Below are positions 1 to 8,472 of a DNA stretch of 64,000 nucleotides, piece after piece (position 1 is the first letter of the stretch; each line of letters begins with the position of its first letter). A program made the translations under genes and the position numbers. The stretch covers positions 806,001 to 870,000 of the forward strand of contig NZ_CP064703.1 of assembly GCF_023101085.1 (NCBI RefSeq). The letters run 5' to 3'. A model generated the notes under the pieces. The model did no database searches. It saw only the letters and a list, made by a program, of their open reading frames with translations, and was not told the origin of the DNA. The stretch comes from Bradyrhizobium sp. 170 (GTDB lineage Bacteria > Pseudomonadota > Alphaproteobacteria > Rhizobiales > Xanthobacteraceae).

Positions 1-199
1 TCAGTTCACTGGTCGGTGTGCCCGGCTCCACCTGTTCAGGCGACAGCCCATACATTTCCCTGTAACGGGCGTTGCAGAAAACGACTTCACGATTCTCGTC
101 GAAGACGGCGATGCCGAGCGATAAATTGTTGAACGCCTCTTCGAGCCGCGCACTCAACTGCGCAGACCGCGGGACGGTTAGCTGGCCGTGATCCGTCAT
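1..199 (-). CDS. PAS-domain signalling protein, N-terminal part (runs off the window)
   Basis: Reading on the minus strand from the ATG at 197-199 gives 66 codons that stay open to the window edge. Residues about 18-60 read like the start of a PAS domain: LGIAVFDENREVVFCN followed by ARYREMYGLSPE, the form seen at the N-terminus of many alphaproteobacterial PAS-GGDEF or PAS-histidine-kinase proteins. A GGGGAAA stretch about 10 bases upstream is a plausible ribosome binding site. The output domain lies outside the window, so the signalling class cannot be told. Calling it a cytoplasmic sensor is inference from the family. Confidence 0.7.
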   Translation of the reverse strand, partial: MTDHGQLTVPRSAQLSARLEEAFNNLSLGIAVFDENREVVFCNARYREMYGLSPEQVEPGTPTSEL

Positions 200-379
200 G
201 TAGCATTTCCCCAGCCGCTATCGGCGGCTCTCCTCCCTCCAGGAGCGCGGCCATTAGAAGCCGAAGCTGGTGAATTGCATCTTCGAGATGGGCAGATGCG
301 TGCGGGTTCTTCGCAACTTGCTCAACAAAGCGTTAACGCCGTTTGGCACGTACAGGATGCCGGCAGCCGCCCGAAAAAC

Positions 380-1669
380 CTAGGCGGGGTCCACCAAAAT
401 CACCCTGACGTCATTGACGTTGGTGAGCGTCGGGCCGATCAGCAGCAGATCGCCGGTGGCGGAGAAGAACGCGGTGGCATCGTTGTTGGCGAGATAAGCC
501 GCAGGCTCGAGGCCGAGCGACTTCATCTTCGCAAACGTCGTCTGATCGATCACGGCGCCGGCCGGATCGGTTGCGCTGCCGGCGCCTCCGTCGGCGCCGT
601 CGGTGTCGGCGGCCAGCGCCACGATGCCGGGGCTGTCCTTCAGAAGATCCGCCAGCGCCAGCGCATATTCCTGGTTGGGGCCGCCACGGCCATTGCCGCG
701 CACGGTCACTGTGAGTTCGCCGCCCGAAAGGATCGCGATGCGTTTGCCTTCGCTGCGTGCTTTCAGCGCCAGGCGTGCATGATCGGCCGCAACGTCGCGC
801 GCCTCACCTTCGAGATCCGCGCCAAGGCCGATGACCTCATAGCCGGCGTCCTTTGCGACCTTGATGGCCGCGTCGAGCGAAGCCTTCGGTTTTGCAATCA
901 TCTCGAATTGCGCGCGGGCAAACGCGCCATCGCCGGGCTTGCAGCTCTCATTCCCGGGATCTTCGAGGGCGCGCCTGACGGCATCGTCGACCGTGAGATT
1001 ATACTTCGCCACCAGTGCGCGGGCATCCGCCAGCGTACTCGGATCCGGCACCGTCGGTCCCGATGCGATCGCGGACGGGTCGTCATGCGGCACGTCGGAG
1101 ATTGCCAGCGTCACGATTTCCGCGGCGCGCTGTCCGGCGCGGGCCAGCCGTCCGCCCTTGATCCGCGACAGATGCTTGCGGACGATATTCATCTCGCCGA
1201 TCGGCGCACCCGAACGCAACAATGCGCGATTCACCTGCTGCTTCTGTGCGAACGAAACGCCCTCGGCCGGTGCGATCCAGTTCGCGGAGCCGCCACCGGA
1301 CAACAGCACCAGCAACAGATCGTCAGCGGTTGCCTCGGCGGCGAGACGCAGCGTTTCGTCGGCGGCTTTCAGTCCGGCCTCGTCGGGCACGGGATGGCCG
1401 GCCTCGACGACCCTGATCCGGCGCGTCGGCACACCGTGGCCGTGGCGCGTGGTGGCGAGGCCGGTCAGTCGCGCGGGATCGAGCCCCAGCGTATCGAGGT
1501 AGTGCCGTTCGGCCGCAGCGGCCATCGCTGCCGCTCCCTTGCCGGCGGCCAGGCAGATCACCTTGCCCTTAGGCACTGGGCGCAGATGCGCCGACAGCAC
1601 GACGTCGGGATGCGCGGCCGCAACGGCCGCATCAAATATCGCACGCAGGAGGGGACGCCGGTCGGTCAT
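380..1669 (-). CDS. Type-2 glycerate kinase (GckA/TtuD family, MOFRL protein)
   Basis: This 429-residue cytoplasmic protein matches the DUF4147-MOFRL glycerate kinase family, which phosphorylates D-glycerate to 2-phosphoglycerate in serine-cycle, tartrate or glyoxylate metabolism. The N-terminal domain carries the glycine-rich LSGGGSANW segment near residue 123 and SDVPHDD near 195. The C-terminal MOFRL domain is visible as ILSGGELTV followed by GRGGPNQEYALALA near 315-340 and an AADTDGADG motif near 355. The length is normal. Older annotations call the family hydroxypyruvate reductase. The gene ends 180 bases before the PAS gene on the same strand and is separated from the upstream binding-protein gene by a strong terminator, so it is probably transcribed on its own. 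Confidence 0.88.
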   Translation of the reverse strand: MTDRRPLLRAIFDAAVAAAHPDVVLSAHLRPVPKGKVICLAAGKGAAAMAAAAERHYLDTLGLDPARLTGLATTRHGHGVPTRRIRVVEAGHPVPDEAGLKAADETLRLAAEATADDLLLVLLSGGGSANWIAPAEGVSFAQKQQVNRALLRSGAPIGEMNIVRKHLSRIKGGRLARAGQRAAEIVTLAISDVPHDDPSAIASGPTVPDPSTLADARALVAKYNLTVDDAVRRALEDPGNESCKPGDGAFARAQFEMIAKPKASLDAAIKVAKDAGYEVIGLGADLEGEARDVAADHARLALKARSEGKRIAILSGGELTVTVRGNGRGGPNQEYALALADLLKDSPGIVALAADTDGADGGAGSATDPAGAVIDQTTFAKMKSLGLEPAAYLANNDATAFFSATGDLLLIGPTLTNVNDVRVILVDPA

Positions 1670-1732
1670 GTCTGCTCGGGGACGAAGAGGGACGGGAAGT
1701 CAGGTTATCCATCCAATCGCTGCAAAAGAAAA

Positions 1733-1755
1733 CCCCCGCAGGGTGCCTGCGGGGG
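1733..1755 (-). terminator. Intrinsic terminator of the first binding-protein gene
   Basis: A perfect 10-bp stem (1733-1742 with 1746-1755) closes a 3-base loop. On the minus strand it is followed by TTTTCTTTT. It lies about 40 bases past the stop of the gene at 1797-3023 and should end that transcript. Confidence 0.9.
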
Positions 1756-1796
1756 CCTTGCTGGCCTGCAAATCGGCCAATCGGGATTCAGAATAA

Positions 1797-3023
1797 CTAG
1801 CCGCCGGCGTCACCGGAGAGGATTTCGCCGAAGCGTTCCCAGGTGTCGCCCTTGAACTTGATTAGTTGCACGGATGAGATCGGCGCAAAGTCGGTTGCCG
1901 ACGTGTTGACCTTGATGCCCGGCAGCAGGCCGCCGAGTTCGAGGTCCTTGATGCTGGCCGCCTGCTTCATGACGTTCTCGCGCGTGAGATTGTCGCCGCA
2001 GGCCTTCAGCACATGCACGAGACCCTGTGCGACGGTGTAGCCGTACATGACATTCGCATCGGCGCGGTTGGCTTCCGGATAATACTTGTCCAGGAACTCG
2101 CTCCAGGCCTTCATGCCCTCGTCGTTCTTCCACTGCGCATCGGTCGGATCCTTGAAGTATTGCGACGAGATGATGTCCTGGGAATTCTCGAAGCCGGCCG
2201 GCTTGATGACGCTGCCGATCGAGGCCGAGACGTTGTTGAGGAAGTGCAGCGGCTTCCAGCCGATCTCGGCGTTCTTCTTGATCGCCTGCGCCGCGAATTT
2301 CGGCGTGGTGATGTTGACGAACACGTCGGCTCCGGTCGCTTTCATCTTGACGATGTGGGAGTCGATGGTCGGTTCGGAGACTTCGTAGCTTTCCTCCATG
2401 ACGATCATCGACGCGGCCTTGGCGCCTAACCCGTCCTTGAAGCCTTTCAAATAGTCCTTGCCGTAGTCATCGTTCTGGTAGAGCACCGCGATCTTGGCGT
2501 CCGGCTTGTTCTTCAGAATGTACTTCGCATAGATCTGCGTTTCGCTCTGGTAGTTGGGCTGCCAGCCCATCGTCCACGGAAAATTCTTCGGATCGTTCCA
2601 CTTGGTGGCGCCGGTCGCGACGAACAGTTGCGGCACCTTCTTGGTGTTGAGGTACTTCTGGATCGCCGTGTTCGGCGGCGTACCGAGCGGGTTGAAGACG
2701 AGCAGCACCTCGTCGCTCTCGACCAGCTTGCGCGTTTGCTCCACCGTCTTCGGCGGGCTGTAGGCGTCGTCATAGCTGATGAAGTTGATCTTGCGGCCGT
2801 TGATGCCGCCTTCGGCGTTGATCTTCTTGAAGTAGGCCTCTTCGGTCTTGCCGATCACGCCATAGGCGGAAGCCGGTCCGCTGTAGGGCATGATGTTGCC
2901 GATCTTGATTTCGGTATCGCTCGCGCCGGGGTCGTATTTCTTCTGTGCGAGAACGCCGCTCGAAGTTGCCGCGAGTAGTCCAAACGCGGTCGAAACAACC
3001 GCAAGTTTTTTCATTGTGGACAT
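1797..3023 (-). CDS. ABC transporter periplasmic binding protein, LivK type, copy 1 of 3
   Basis: This 408-residue protein belongs to the type-I periplasmic binding family used by branched-chain amino acid (HAAT) importers. It starts with a Sec signal peptide (KK, then a hydrophobic stretch ending near residue 26). The mature part opens with DTEIKIGNIMPYSGPASAYG, typical of the subgroup that binds aromatic, fatty or dicarboxylic acids rather than amino acids. A GGGAGAG ribosome site precedes the ATG at 3023; a second ATG nine bases downstream is also possible. It is very similar to the copy at 3184-4413. The gene follows livM on the minus strand and has its own terminator. The ligand is not readable from sequence; a carboxylic acid is inferred from the neighbouring acyl-CoA genes. 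Confidence 0.87.
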   Translation of the reverse strand: MSTMKKLAVVSTAFGLLAATSSGVLAQKKYDPGASDTEIKIGNIMPYSGPASAYGVIGKTEEAYFKKINAEGGINGRKINFISYDDAYSPPKTVEQTRKLVESDEVLLVFNPLGTPPNTAIQKYLNTKKVPQLFVATGATKWNDPKNFPWTMGWQPNYQSETQIYAKYILKNKPDAKIAVLYQNDDYGKDYLKGFKDGLGAKAASMIVMEESYEVSEPTIDSHIVKMKATGADVFVNITTPKFAAQAIKKNAEIGWKPLHFLNNVSASIGSVIKPAGFENSQDIISSQYFKDPTDAQWKNDEGMKAWSEFLDKYYPEANRADANVMYGYTVAQGLVHVLKACGDNLTRENVMKQAASIKDLELGGLLPGIKVNTSATDFAPISSVQLIKFKGDTWERFGEILSGDAGG

Positions 3024-3128
3024 TTCTGTCTCTCCCTTTTCATTTATTAATGCAACCGTCGGTCCCCTTGACGAGGCTCTTTTGACAGCGTCGTGATTAG
3101 CATCTTGCCGAAAGCCTCACAAACAAAA

Positions 3129-3156
3129 AGCCCCTGCGGCAAAAGCCGCAGGGGCT
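3129..3156 (-). terminator. Intrinsic terminator of the second binding-protein gene
   Basis: A perfect 12-bp stem (3129-3140 with 3145-3156) with an AAAA loop is followed on the minus strand by TTTTTGTTT. It lies between two tandem binding-protein genes and implies that the downstream copy has its own promoter in 3024-3128 or depends on readthrough. Confidence 0.9.
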
Positions 3157-3183
3157 GCATCTTCAGCAGAGCTCGCAGTCGGG

Positions 3184-4413
3184 TCAGCCGCCGACGTCAC
3201 CCGAGAGAATTTCGCCGAAGCGTTCCCAGTTCTCGCCCTTGAACCTTATCAGTTGCAATTGCGAGAGCGGAGCAAAATCGGTCGCCGACGTGTTGACCTT
3301 GACCCCAGGCAGCAGGCCGCCGAGTTCGAGGTCCTTGATGCTGGCCGCCTGCTTCATGACGTTCGCGCGGGTGAGGTCGTCGCCGCAGGCCTTTAGCACG
3401 TGCACCAAGCCTTGAGAGACGATATAGGCGTACATCACCGATGCATCGGCCCGGTTGGCTTCCGGATAATACTTATCCAGGAACTCATTCCATGCCTTCA
3501 TCGCGGCATCGTTCTTCCATTGGGCGTCGGTTGGATCCTTGAAGTATTGCGACGAGATGATGTCCTGTCCATTCTCGAACCCGGCCGGCTTCATCACGCT
3601 GCCGATCGAGGCGGAGACGTTGTTGAGGAAGTGCAGTGGCTTCCAGCCGATCTCCATGTTCTTCTTGATCGCCTGTGCCGCGAATTTCGGCGTGGTGATG
3701 TTGAAGAAGACGTCGGCGCCGGCCGATTTCATCTTGACGATGTGGGAGTCGATCGTCGGCGCGGAAACCTCGTAGCTTTCCTCAATGACGATCATCGAAG
3801 CCGCCTTGGCGCCGAGCCCGTCCTTGAAGCCCTTCAGATAGTCCTTGCCGTAATCGTCGTTCTGATAAAGCACGGCGATCTTGGCGTTCGGGTTGTTCTT
3901 CAAAATGTACTTCGCATAGATCGCGGATTCGCTCTGGTAGTTGGGCTGCCAGCCCATGGTCCAGGGAAAGTCCTTGGGGTCGTTCCACTTGGTGGCGCCG
4001 GTTGCGACGAACAGTTGCGGCACCTTCTTGGTGTTGAGGTATTTCTGGATCGCGGTGTTCGGCGGCGTGCCGAGCGAATTGAAGACCAGCAGGACTTCGT
4101 CGCTCTCGACCAGCTTGCGCGCCTGCTCCACCGTCTTCGGCGGGCTGTAGGCGTCGTCATAGCTGACGAAGTTGATCTTGCGACCGTTGATGCCGCCCTC
4201 GGCGTTGATCTTCCTGAAAAAGGCCTCTTCGGTTTTTCCGATCACGCCGTAGGCCGAGGCCGGCCCGCTGTAGGGCATGATGTTGCCGATCTTGATTTCG
4301 GTATCGCTCGCGCCGGTGTCGTATTTCTTTTGTGCCAATGCGCCGCTGCTGGTCGCGGCAAGCAATGCGAGGGCAGCCGCAAAGGCTCCCAGTCGCAAGT
4401 TGATTACGGACAT
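3184..4413 (-). CDS. ABC transporter periplasmic binding protein, LivK type, copy 2 of 3
   Basis: This 409-residue protein is a close paralogue of the product at 1797-3023. The two differ mostly in the signal peptide and by scattered substitutions, and they share almost all of the ligand-domain sequence from DTEIKIGNIMPYSG to ERFGEILSGD. The signal peptide ends near residue 27 (SSGALAQ). AGGGAGA sits about 8 bases before the ATG at 4413. It is flanked by perfect intrinsic terminators on both sides, so it may form a separate transcription unit within the liv cluster. Near-identity suggests a recent tandem duplication. The substrate is probably an organic acid, as inferred from genomic context. 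Confidence 0.87.
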   Translation of the reverse strand: MSVINLRLGAFAAALALLAATSSGALAQKKYDTGASDTEIKIGNIMPYSGPASAYGVIGKTEEAFFRKINAEGGINGRKINFVSYDDAYSPPKTVEQARKLVESDEVLLVFNSLGTPPNTAIQKYLNTKKVPQLFVATGATKWNDPKDFPWTMGWQPNYQSESAIYAKYILKNNPNAKIAVLYQNDDYGKDYLKGFKDGLGAKAASMIVIEESYEVSAPTIDSHIVKMKSAGADVFFNITTPKFAAQAIKKNMEIGWKPLHFLNNVSASIGSVMKPAGFENGQDIISSQYFKDPTDAQWKNDAAMKAWNEFLDKYYPEANRADASVMYAYIVSQGLVHVLKACGDDLTRANVMKQAASIKDLELGGLLPGVKVNTSATDFAPLSQLQLIRFKGENWERFGEILSGDVGG

Positions 4414-4519
4414 TTTTTGATCTCCCTGGGATCGATGACTGTGTCACTGTTTTTGATTGGAGCGCTTGGCGGCCCTTTGCGAACATTGAATACCTTTCGG
4501 CCGCGTCCAGCAACAAAAA

Positions 4520-4546
4520 GCCCCCCGCGACGGCGTCGCGGGAGGC
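4520..4546 (-). terminator. Intrinsic terminator of the third binding-protein gene
   Basis: A 7-bp core stem CCCGCGA/TCGCGGG (4524-4530 with 4536-4542) is extended by GCC/GGC beyond one mismatch. On the minus strand it runs into TTTTTGTTG. It lies about 50 bases past the stop of the gene at 4594-5817. Confidence 0.82.
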
Positions 4547-4593
4547 GATATTTTGTCTGATCCCCGGGAAACTACCGTCCGGCGGAATATTAG

Positions 4594-5817
4594 TTAATGG
4601 CCGGCTTCGCCGCTGATGACGTCGCCGAACAGGTCCCACTTCTCGCCCTTGAAGCGCATCATCTGAAGTTGCTCGATCGGAGCGAAGTCGGTGGCCGACG
4701 TGTTGATCTTGACGCCGGGCAGCAGCGTATCGGGCGTGAAGTCCTTCAGGTTCGCGGCCTGCTTCATGATGTTTGCGCGGGTCAGATCGTCGCCGCACAT
4801 CTCGATAACCTTGGTCAGGGTCTGTGCCGCGCCATACCCATAGACCACCGATGTGTTGAGGCGGTCGGCTTCCGGATAGTACTTGTCGAGCAGGGCGAGA
4901 AACTTCTTCATCCCGGGATCGTCTTGCCATTGCGGGTCGGCTGCGTCCTTGGCGTAGGCGGCCGACAGGATGCCTTGCGCGTTCTCGAATCCTGCCGGCT
5001 TGATCACGCTGCCGACCGAAATCGAAACGTTGGAGAGGATGTGCATCGGCTTCCAGTCGATCTCGGCGAGCTTCTTGATCGCCTGGGCCGCGAACTTTGG
5101 CGTTGTGATGCTGATGAAGACATCGGCGCCCGTGGCCTTGAGCTTGACGATATGGCTGTCGATCGTCGGCTCCGAAATCTCGTAGCTTTCCTCGGCAACG
5201 ATCATCGACGCCTTGGCGCCGAAGCCGTCCTTGAGCCCCCTGACGTAGTCCTTGCCGAAATCATCGTTCTGGTAGAGCACGACGATTTTAGCGTCCGGCT
5301 TTTCCTTCATCAGGTACTTCGCGTAGATCAGCGCTTCGCTCTGATAGCTGGGCTGCCACCCGATGGTCCACGGAAAGTGCTTTGGATCGTTCCACTTGGT
5401 CGCGCCGGTGGCGACGAACAGTTGCGGGACTTTCTTGGCGTTCAGGTATTTCTGGATCGCGCTGTTGGACGGCGTGCCGAGCGGATTAAACACCACCAGC
5501 ACCTCGTCGCTCTCGACGAGCTTGCGCACCTGCTCGACGGCCTTCGGTGGAGAGTAGGCGTCGTCATAGGAAACGAACTTGATCTTCCGGCCGTTGATGC
5601 CGCCGTTTTCGTTGACCATCTTGAAATAGGCTTCTTCGGTCTTGCCGATGACGCCATAGGCCGAGGCAGGACCGCTGTAGGGCACGATGTGACCGATCCG
5701 GATTTCGGTATCGGTCGCGCCGGTATCGTACTTCTTTTGAGCGAGCGCGTTGCTGGAAGCAAAGACGAAAGCGACGACCGCCGCCGGGAAGGCGGCAGTC
5801 TGTAGTGTTGCAAGCAT
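4594..5817 (-). CDS. ABC transporter periplasmic binding protein, LivK type, copy 3 of 3
   Basis: This is a 407-residue paralogue of the two downstream genes, but more diverged (for example IRIGHIVPYSGPASAYG at the start of the mature domain and a different C-terminal third). The ATG at 5817 is preceded by AGGAG at a good distance and opens a Sec signal peptide ending near residue 26 (SNALAQ). The same frame stays open upstream into livM, but only this start gives a signal peptide. It follows livM by 29 bases and is likely co-transcribed with livG-F-H-M. It probably delivers a distinct but related ligand to the same permease. Confidence 0.87.
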   Translation of the reverse strand: MLATLQTAAFPAAVVAFVFASSNALAQKKYDTGATDTEIRIGHIVPYSGPASAYGVIGKTEEAYFKMVNENGGINGRKIKFVSYDDAYSPPKAVEQVRKLVESDEVLVVFNPLGTPSNSAIQKYLNAKKVPQLFVATGATKWNDPKHFPWTIGWQPSYQSEALIYAKYLMKEKPDAKIVVLYQNDDFGKDYVRGLKDGFGAKASMIVAEESYEISEPTIDSHIVKLKATGADVFISITTPKFAAQAIKKLAEIDWKPMHILSNVSISVGSVIKPAGFENAQGILSAAYAKDAADPQWQDDPGMKKFLALLDKYYPEADRLNTSVVYGYGAAQTLTKVIEMCGDDLTRANIMKQAANLKDFTPDTLLPGVKINTSATDFAPIEQLQMMRFKGEKWDLFGDVISGEAGH

Positions 5818-5846
5818 AGTTTCTCCTGAGTTTCTTCTTTTGGTTC

Positions 5847-6866
5847 TTAGTTCTTCTTGAGTTTGCCGATCAGTTGCTGGGCAACGATCGCGACCTGCCT
5901 GGCGCCGTGCGGCACGAGGAAGATGACGAGGAACAGAAGCACGCCGAATACGGCGCCGGAGAGACCCTTCGAGATATGTTCGGCCATATTCGGCACGAAG
6001 ATGATGAAGGCGGAGCCTACGATCGATCCCGGAAGCCAGCCGACGCCGCCGACGACCATGCCGAGGAACAGCGAGATCGCAAGCGTGATGGTGTAGCCGT
6101 CGGGCGCGACGAACTGGACCGCGATGGCGCCGAGACCGCCGGCAACGCCGGTGATGCCGGCCGAGACGCCGAACGCCAGCGTCTTGTACAGCGCGACATC
6201 GACACCCATGGCGGAGGCCGCGATCTCGTTGTCGCGGATCGCCATGAAGGCGCGACCCGAGCGCGATCGCAGCAGGTTGACCGAGGCGATATAGATGCCG
6301 ATCGTGATCACGAGCGTGAAGTAATACAGCCACATGTCCTGGCCCATCGGCAGGCCGAACGGCGCATCGGGCTTGGTCACGACCAATCCCTGCACGCCGC
6401 CGGTCCAATGCTCGAAGAAGCCGAGCTTCAGGAGTTGCGGCATGGCGACCGCAAGCGCAAAGGTCGCCAGCGCGAGATACACGCCGGAGAGCCGCAGCGC
6501 CGGCTGGCCGAATACGAAACCGAAGGCAAAGCAGATGATCCCGGCGATCGGCAGCGTCAGCGCGTAGTTCATCCCGACATGTTCCATCAGGATCGCCGAC
6601 GTATAGGCGCCGACCGCGTAGAACGCGCTCTGGCCGAGCGAGAACTGGCCGCTTCCGCCGGTCAGGATGTTCAGCGCCAGAACGGCAAGGCCGTAGATCA
6701 GGAGCATCGTCATCTGGAAGATGATGAAATTCTTGACGAACAGCGGCGCGAGAATCAGCGCACCCAGCACCACCAGCGAGGTGCCCAGGCCGAGCGTCAT
6801 CGCTCGCTTCGGAACGGCCTCGACGGCCGGTGCCTCTGTGACGACGTCTTCTGCAGCAGCGCTCAT
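5847..6866 (-). CDS. livM: Branched-chain-amino-acid-type ABC permease, LivM family
   Basis: This 339-residue inner-membrane permease of the LivM family forms the translocation channel together with LivH. It has a cytoplasmic N-terminus of about 25 residues, then a series of hydrophobic segments from LGLGTSLVVLGALILAPL onward. The family loop LNILTGGSGQFSLGQSAF lies near residue 65. The EAA-like cytoplasmic loop appears as SRSGRAFMAIRDNEIAASAMG near 205-225. ATG 6866 was chosen; an upstream TTG at 6872 overlaps the livH stop (TTGA). It is translationally coupled to livH and followed by the binding-protein genes. Confidence 0.9.
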   Translation of the reverse strand: MSAAAEDVVTEAPAVEAVPKRAMTLGLGTSLVVLGALILAPLFVKNFIIFQMTMLLIYGLAVLALNILTGGSGQFSLGQSAFYAVGAYTSAILMEHVGMNYALTLPIAGIICFAFGFVFGQPALRLSGVYLALATFALAVAMPQLLKLGFFEHWTGGVQGLVVTKPDAPFGLPMGQDMWLYYFTLVITIGIYIASVNLLRSRSGRAFMAIRDNEIAASAMGVDVALYKTLAFGVSAGITGVAGGLGAIAVQFVAPDGYTITLAISLFLGMVVGGVGWLPGSIVGSAFIIFVPNMAEHISKGLSGAVFGVLLFLVIFLVPHGARQVAIVAQQLIGKLKKN

Positions 6867-6868
6867 GA

Positions 6869-7747
6869 TCAAACTCGCTTCACGATGGGCCGGCCCAACA
6901 GACCTGCCGGTTTGACGACCAGGACGGTGATGATCAGCGCAAGCGCGATCGGCAGTTTCAGCTCGTTACCGACGCCGGGAATGTAGGTCCCGGCGAGATT
7001 TTCAAACACGCCGACCAGGAAGCCGCCGAGCACGGCGCCGAGCGGTGAGGTCAGGCCGCCAAGAACGGCCGCGGCAAATCCGTAGATCAGCACGCCGCCC
7101 ATCATGTTCGGCTCCAGGAACACGACAGGTGCGATCAGGATGCCGGCGATCGCGCCGATGGCGGAAGCCATGCCCCAGCCCAGTGCGATCATCCACGAGG
7201 TGTTGATGCCGACCAGGCGGGCCGATTCCGGCAGCGAGGCGGCGGCGCGCATCGCAAGGCCGATCCGCGTGAACTGAAAGAAGAAATAAAGTGCGATCAG
7301 CAGCCCCAGCGTGACGCCGATCATGCCGGCCTGGTGGGTCGAGATCAGCTGGCTTCCGAGGAACGGCGAGGATCCGAACGGTGTCGGATACTGCTTGATG
7401 GTGAAGTCCCAGATCAGGCCGGCGCAGCTGTTGACGATCGCGAACAATGCGATGAAACCGGCGACGTTGGTCAGGATCGGGGCCTTGGCGAGCGGCTTGA
7501 ACAGCAGCCGCTCGATGACGATGCCGCCGACAAAGGAGATGATCAGCGTGGCCAGGAAGGCCCACCAGTAAGGTATGCCCCACTGCATCAGCTGCCATGA
7601 AATGAAGGTCGAGAACATCGCCATTTCGCCCTGGGCGAAATTGAGGTGGTCGATCGCCTGGAAGATCATCACGACGGCGAGCGCCATACAGGCATAGATC
7701 GCGCCTGTGGCAATGCCGGCCAGGACCTGGTTGGTAAAAAGCTCCAT
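6869..7747 (-). CDS. livH: Branched-chain-amino-acid-type ABC permease, LivH family
   Basis: This 292-residue polytopic membrane protein is the LivH partner of LivM. Recognisable family features are GAIYACMALAVVMIF at the N-terminus, HLNFAQGEMAMF near residue 35, and the cytoplasmic loop FTRIGLAMRAAASLPESARL near 160-180. Both GGAG and AGGA precede the ATG at 7747. It lies 11 bases after livF and its stop abuts livM, so the permease genes form one translational unit. Its role is import through the inner membrane of the ligand supplied by the three binding proteins. Confidence 0.91.
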   Translation of the reverse strand: MELFTNQVLAGIATGAIYACMALAVVMIFQAIDHLNFAQGEMAMFSTFISWQLMQWGIPYWWAFLATLIISFVGGIVIERLLFKPLAKAPILTNVAGFIALFAIVNSCAGLIWDFTIKQYPTPFGSSPFLGSQLISTHQAGMIGVTLGLLIALYFFFQFTRIGLAMRAAASLPESARLVGINTSWMIALGWGMASAIGAIAGILIAPVVFLEPNMMGGVLIYGFAAAVLGGLTSPLGAVLGGFLVGVFENLAGTYIPGVGNELKLPIALALIITVLVVKPAGLLGRPIVKRV

Positions 7748-7758
7748 TGTCCTGCTCC

Positions 7759-8472
7759 TCAGTAGCCGAGATAGGATTTACGGACGTCTTCGTTGTTCGC
7801 GATGTCCTTGGCGTTGCCCGACATCACGATCCGTCCGGTTTCGATGACATAGGCCTGGTCGGCGAGCTCCAGCGCCAGTTGCGCGTTCTGCTCCACCACC
7901 AGAATGGTGACCTTCTCCTCGCGGTTGATCTTGCCGAGGATCTTGAACAGTTCGCGCACGATCAGGGGCGCCAGACCGAATGACGGCTCGTCCAGCAGCA
8001 TCAGCCGCGGCCGCAGCATCAGCGCACGCGCGACCGCGAGCATCTGCTGCTCACCGCCCGACAGCGTGCCGGCCTGCTGGGTATGCCGTTCCTTCAGCAC
8101 CGGGAAGTGCTCGTACATGCGCTCGATGTCGGCGACCACGCCCTTCTTGTCGTTGCGGGTGATGGCGCCGAGCTGCAGGTTTTCCTCCACCGTCATGGTG
8201 GTGAAGGTGCCGCGGCCCTGCGGCACATGCGCGATGCCGAGACGGACGACGTTTTCGGTTGATCGGCCGGAGAGCGGCTTGCCCTCGAACTCGATCGCCC
8301 CGGTCGAACGCACCATGTTGCAGATCGCGCGCAAGGTGGTGGTCTTGCCGGCGCCGTTGGCGCCGAGCAGCGTGGTCAGCGAGCCCTCGTTGAGGGCGAA
8401 GCTGAGGCCATGAAGCGCCTGGACCTGCCCGTAATAAGCGCGGAGATCCTTGACGTTAAGCATCGCGGTCAT
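7759..8472 (-). CDS. livF: ABC transporter ATP-binding protein, LivF family
   Basis: This 237-residue nucleotide-binding subunit has Walker A GANGAGKTT near residues 38-46, the signature LSGGEQQMLAVARAL near 137-151 and Walker B RLMLLDEPSFGLAP directly after it. The short length and the C-terminal YLGY end are typical of LivF. The start ATG overlaps the stop of livG by four bases (ATGA), which implies coupled translation. It pairs with LivG to power the transporter. Confidence 0.93.
   Translation of the reverse strand: MTAMLNVKDLRAYYGQVQALHGLSFALNEGSLTTLLGANGAGKTTTLRAICNMVRSTGAIEFEGKPLSGRSTENVVRLGIAHVPQGRGTFTTMTVEENLQLGAITRNDKKGVVADIERMYEHFPVLKERHTQQAGTLSGGEQQMLAVARALMLRPRLMLLDEPSFGLAPLIVRELFKILGKINREEKVTILVVEQNAQLALELADQAYVIETGRIVMSGNAKDIANNEDVRKSYLGY

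Noticed and set aside
4594..6408. Longer version of the third binding protein starting inside livM
   Set aside because: Only the ATG at 5817, with AGGAG and a signal peptide, begins the homologous protein. The upstream part is an out-of-frame reading of livM.
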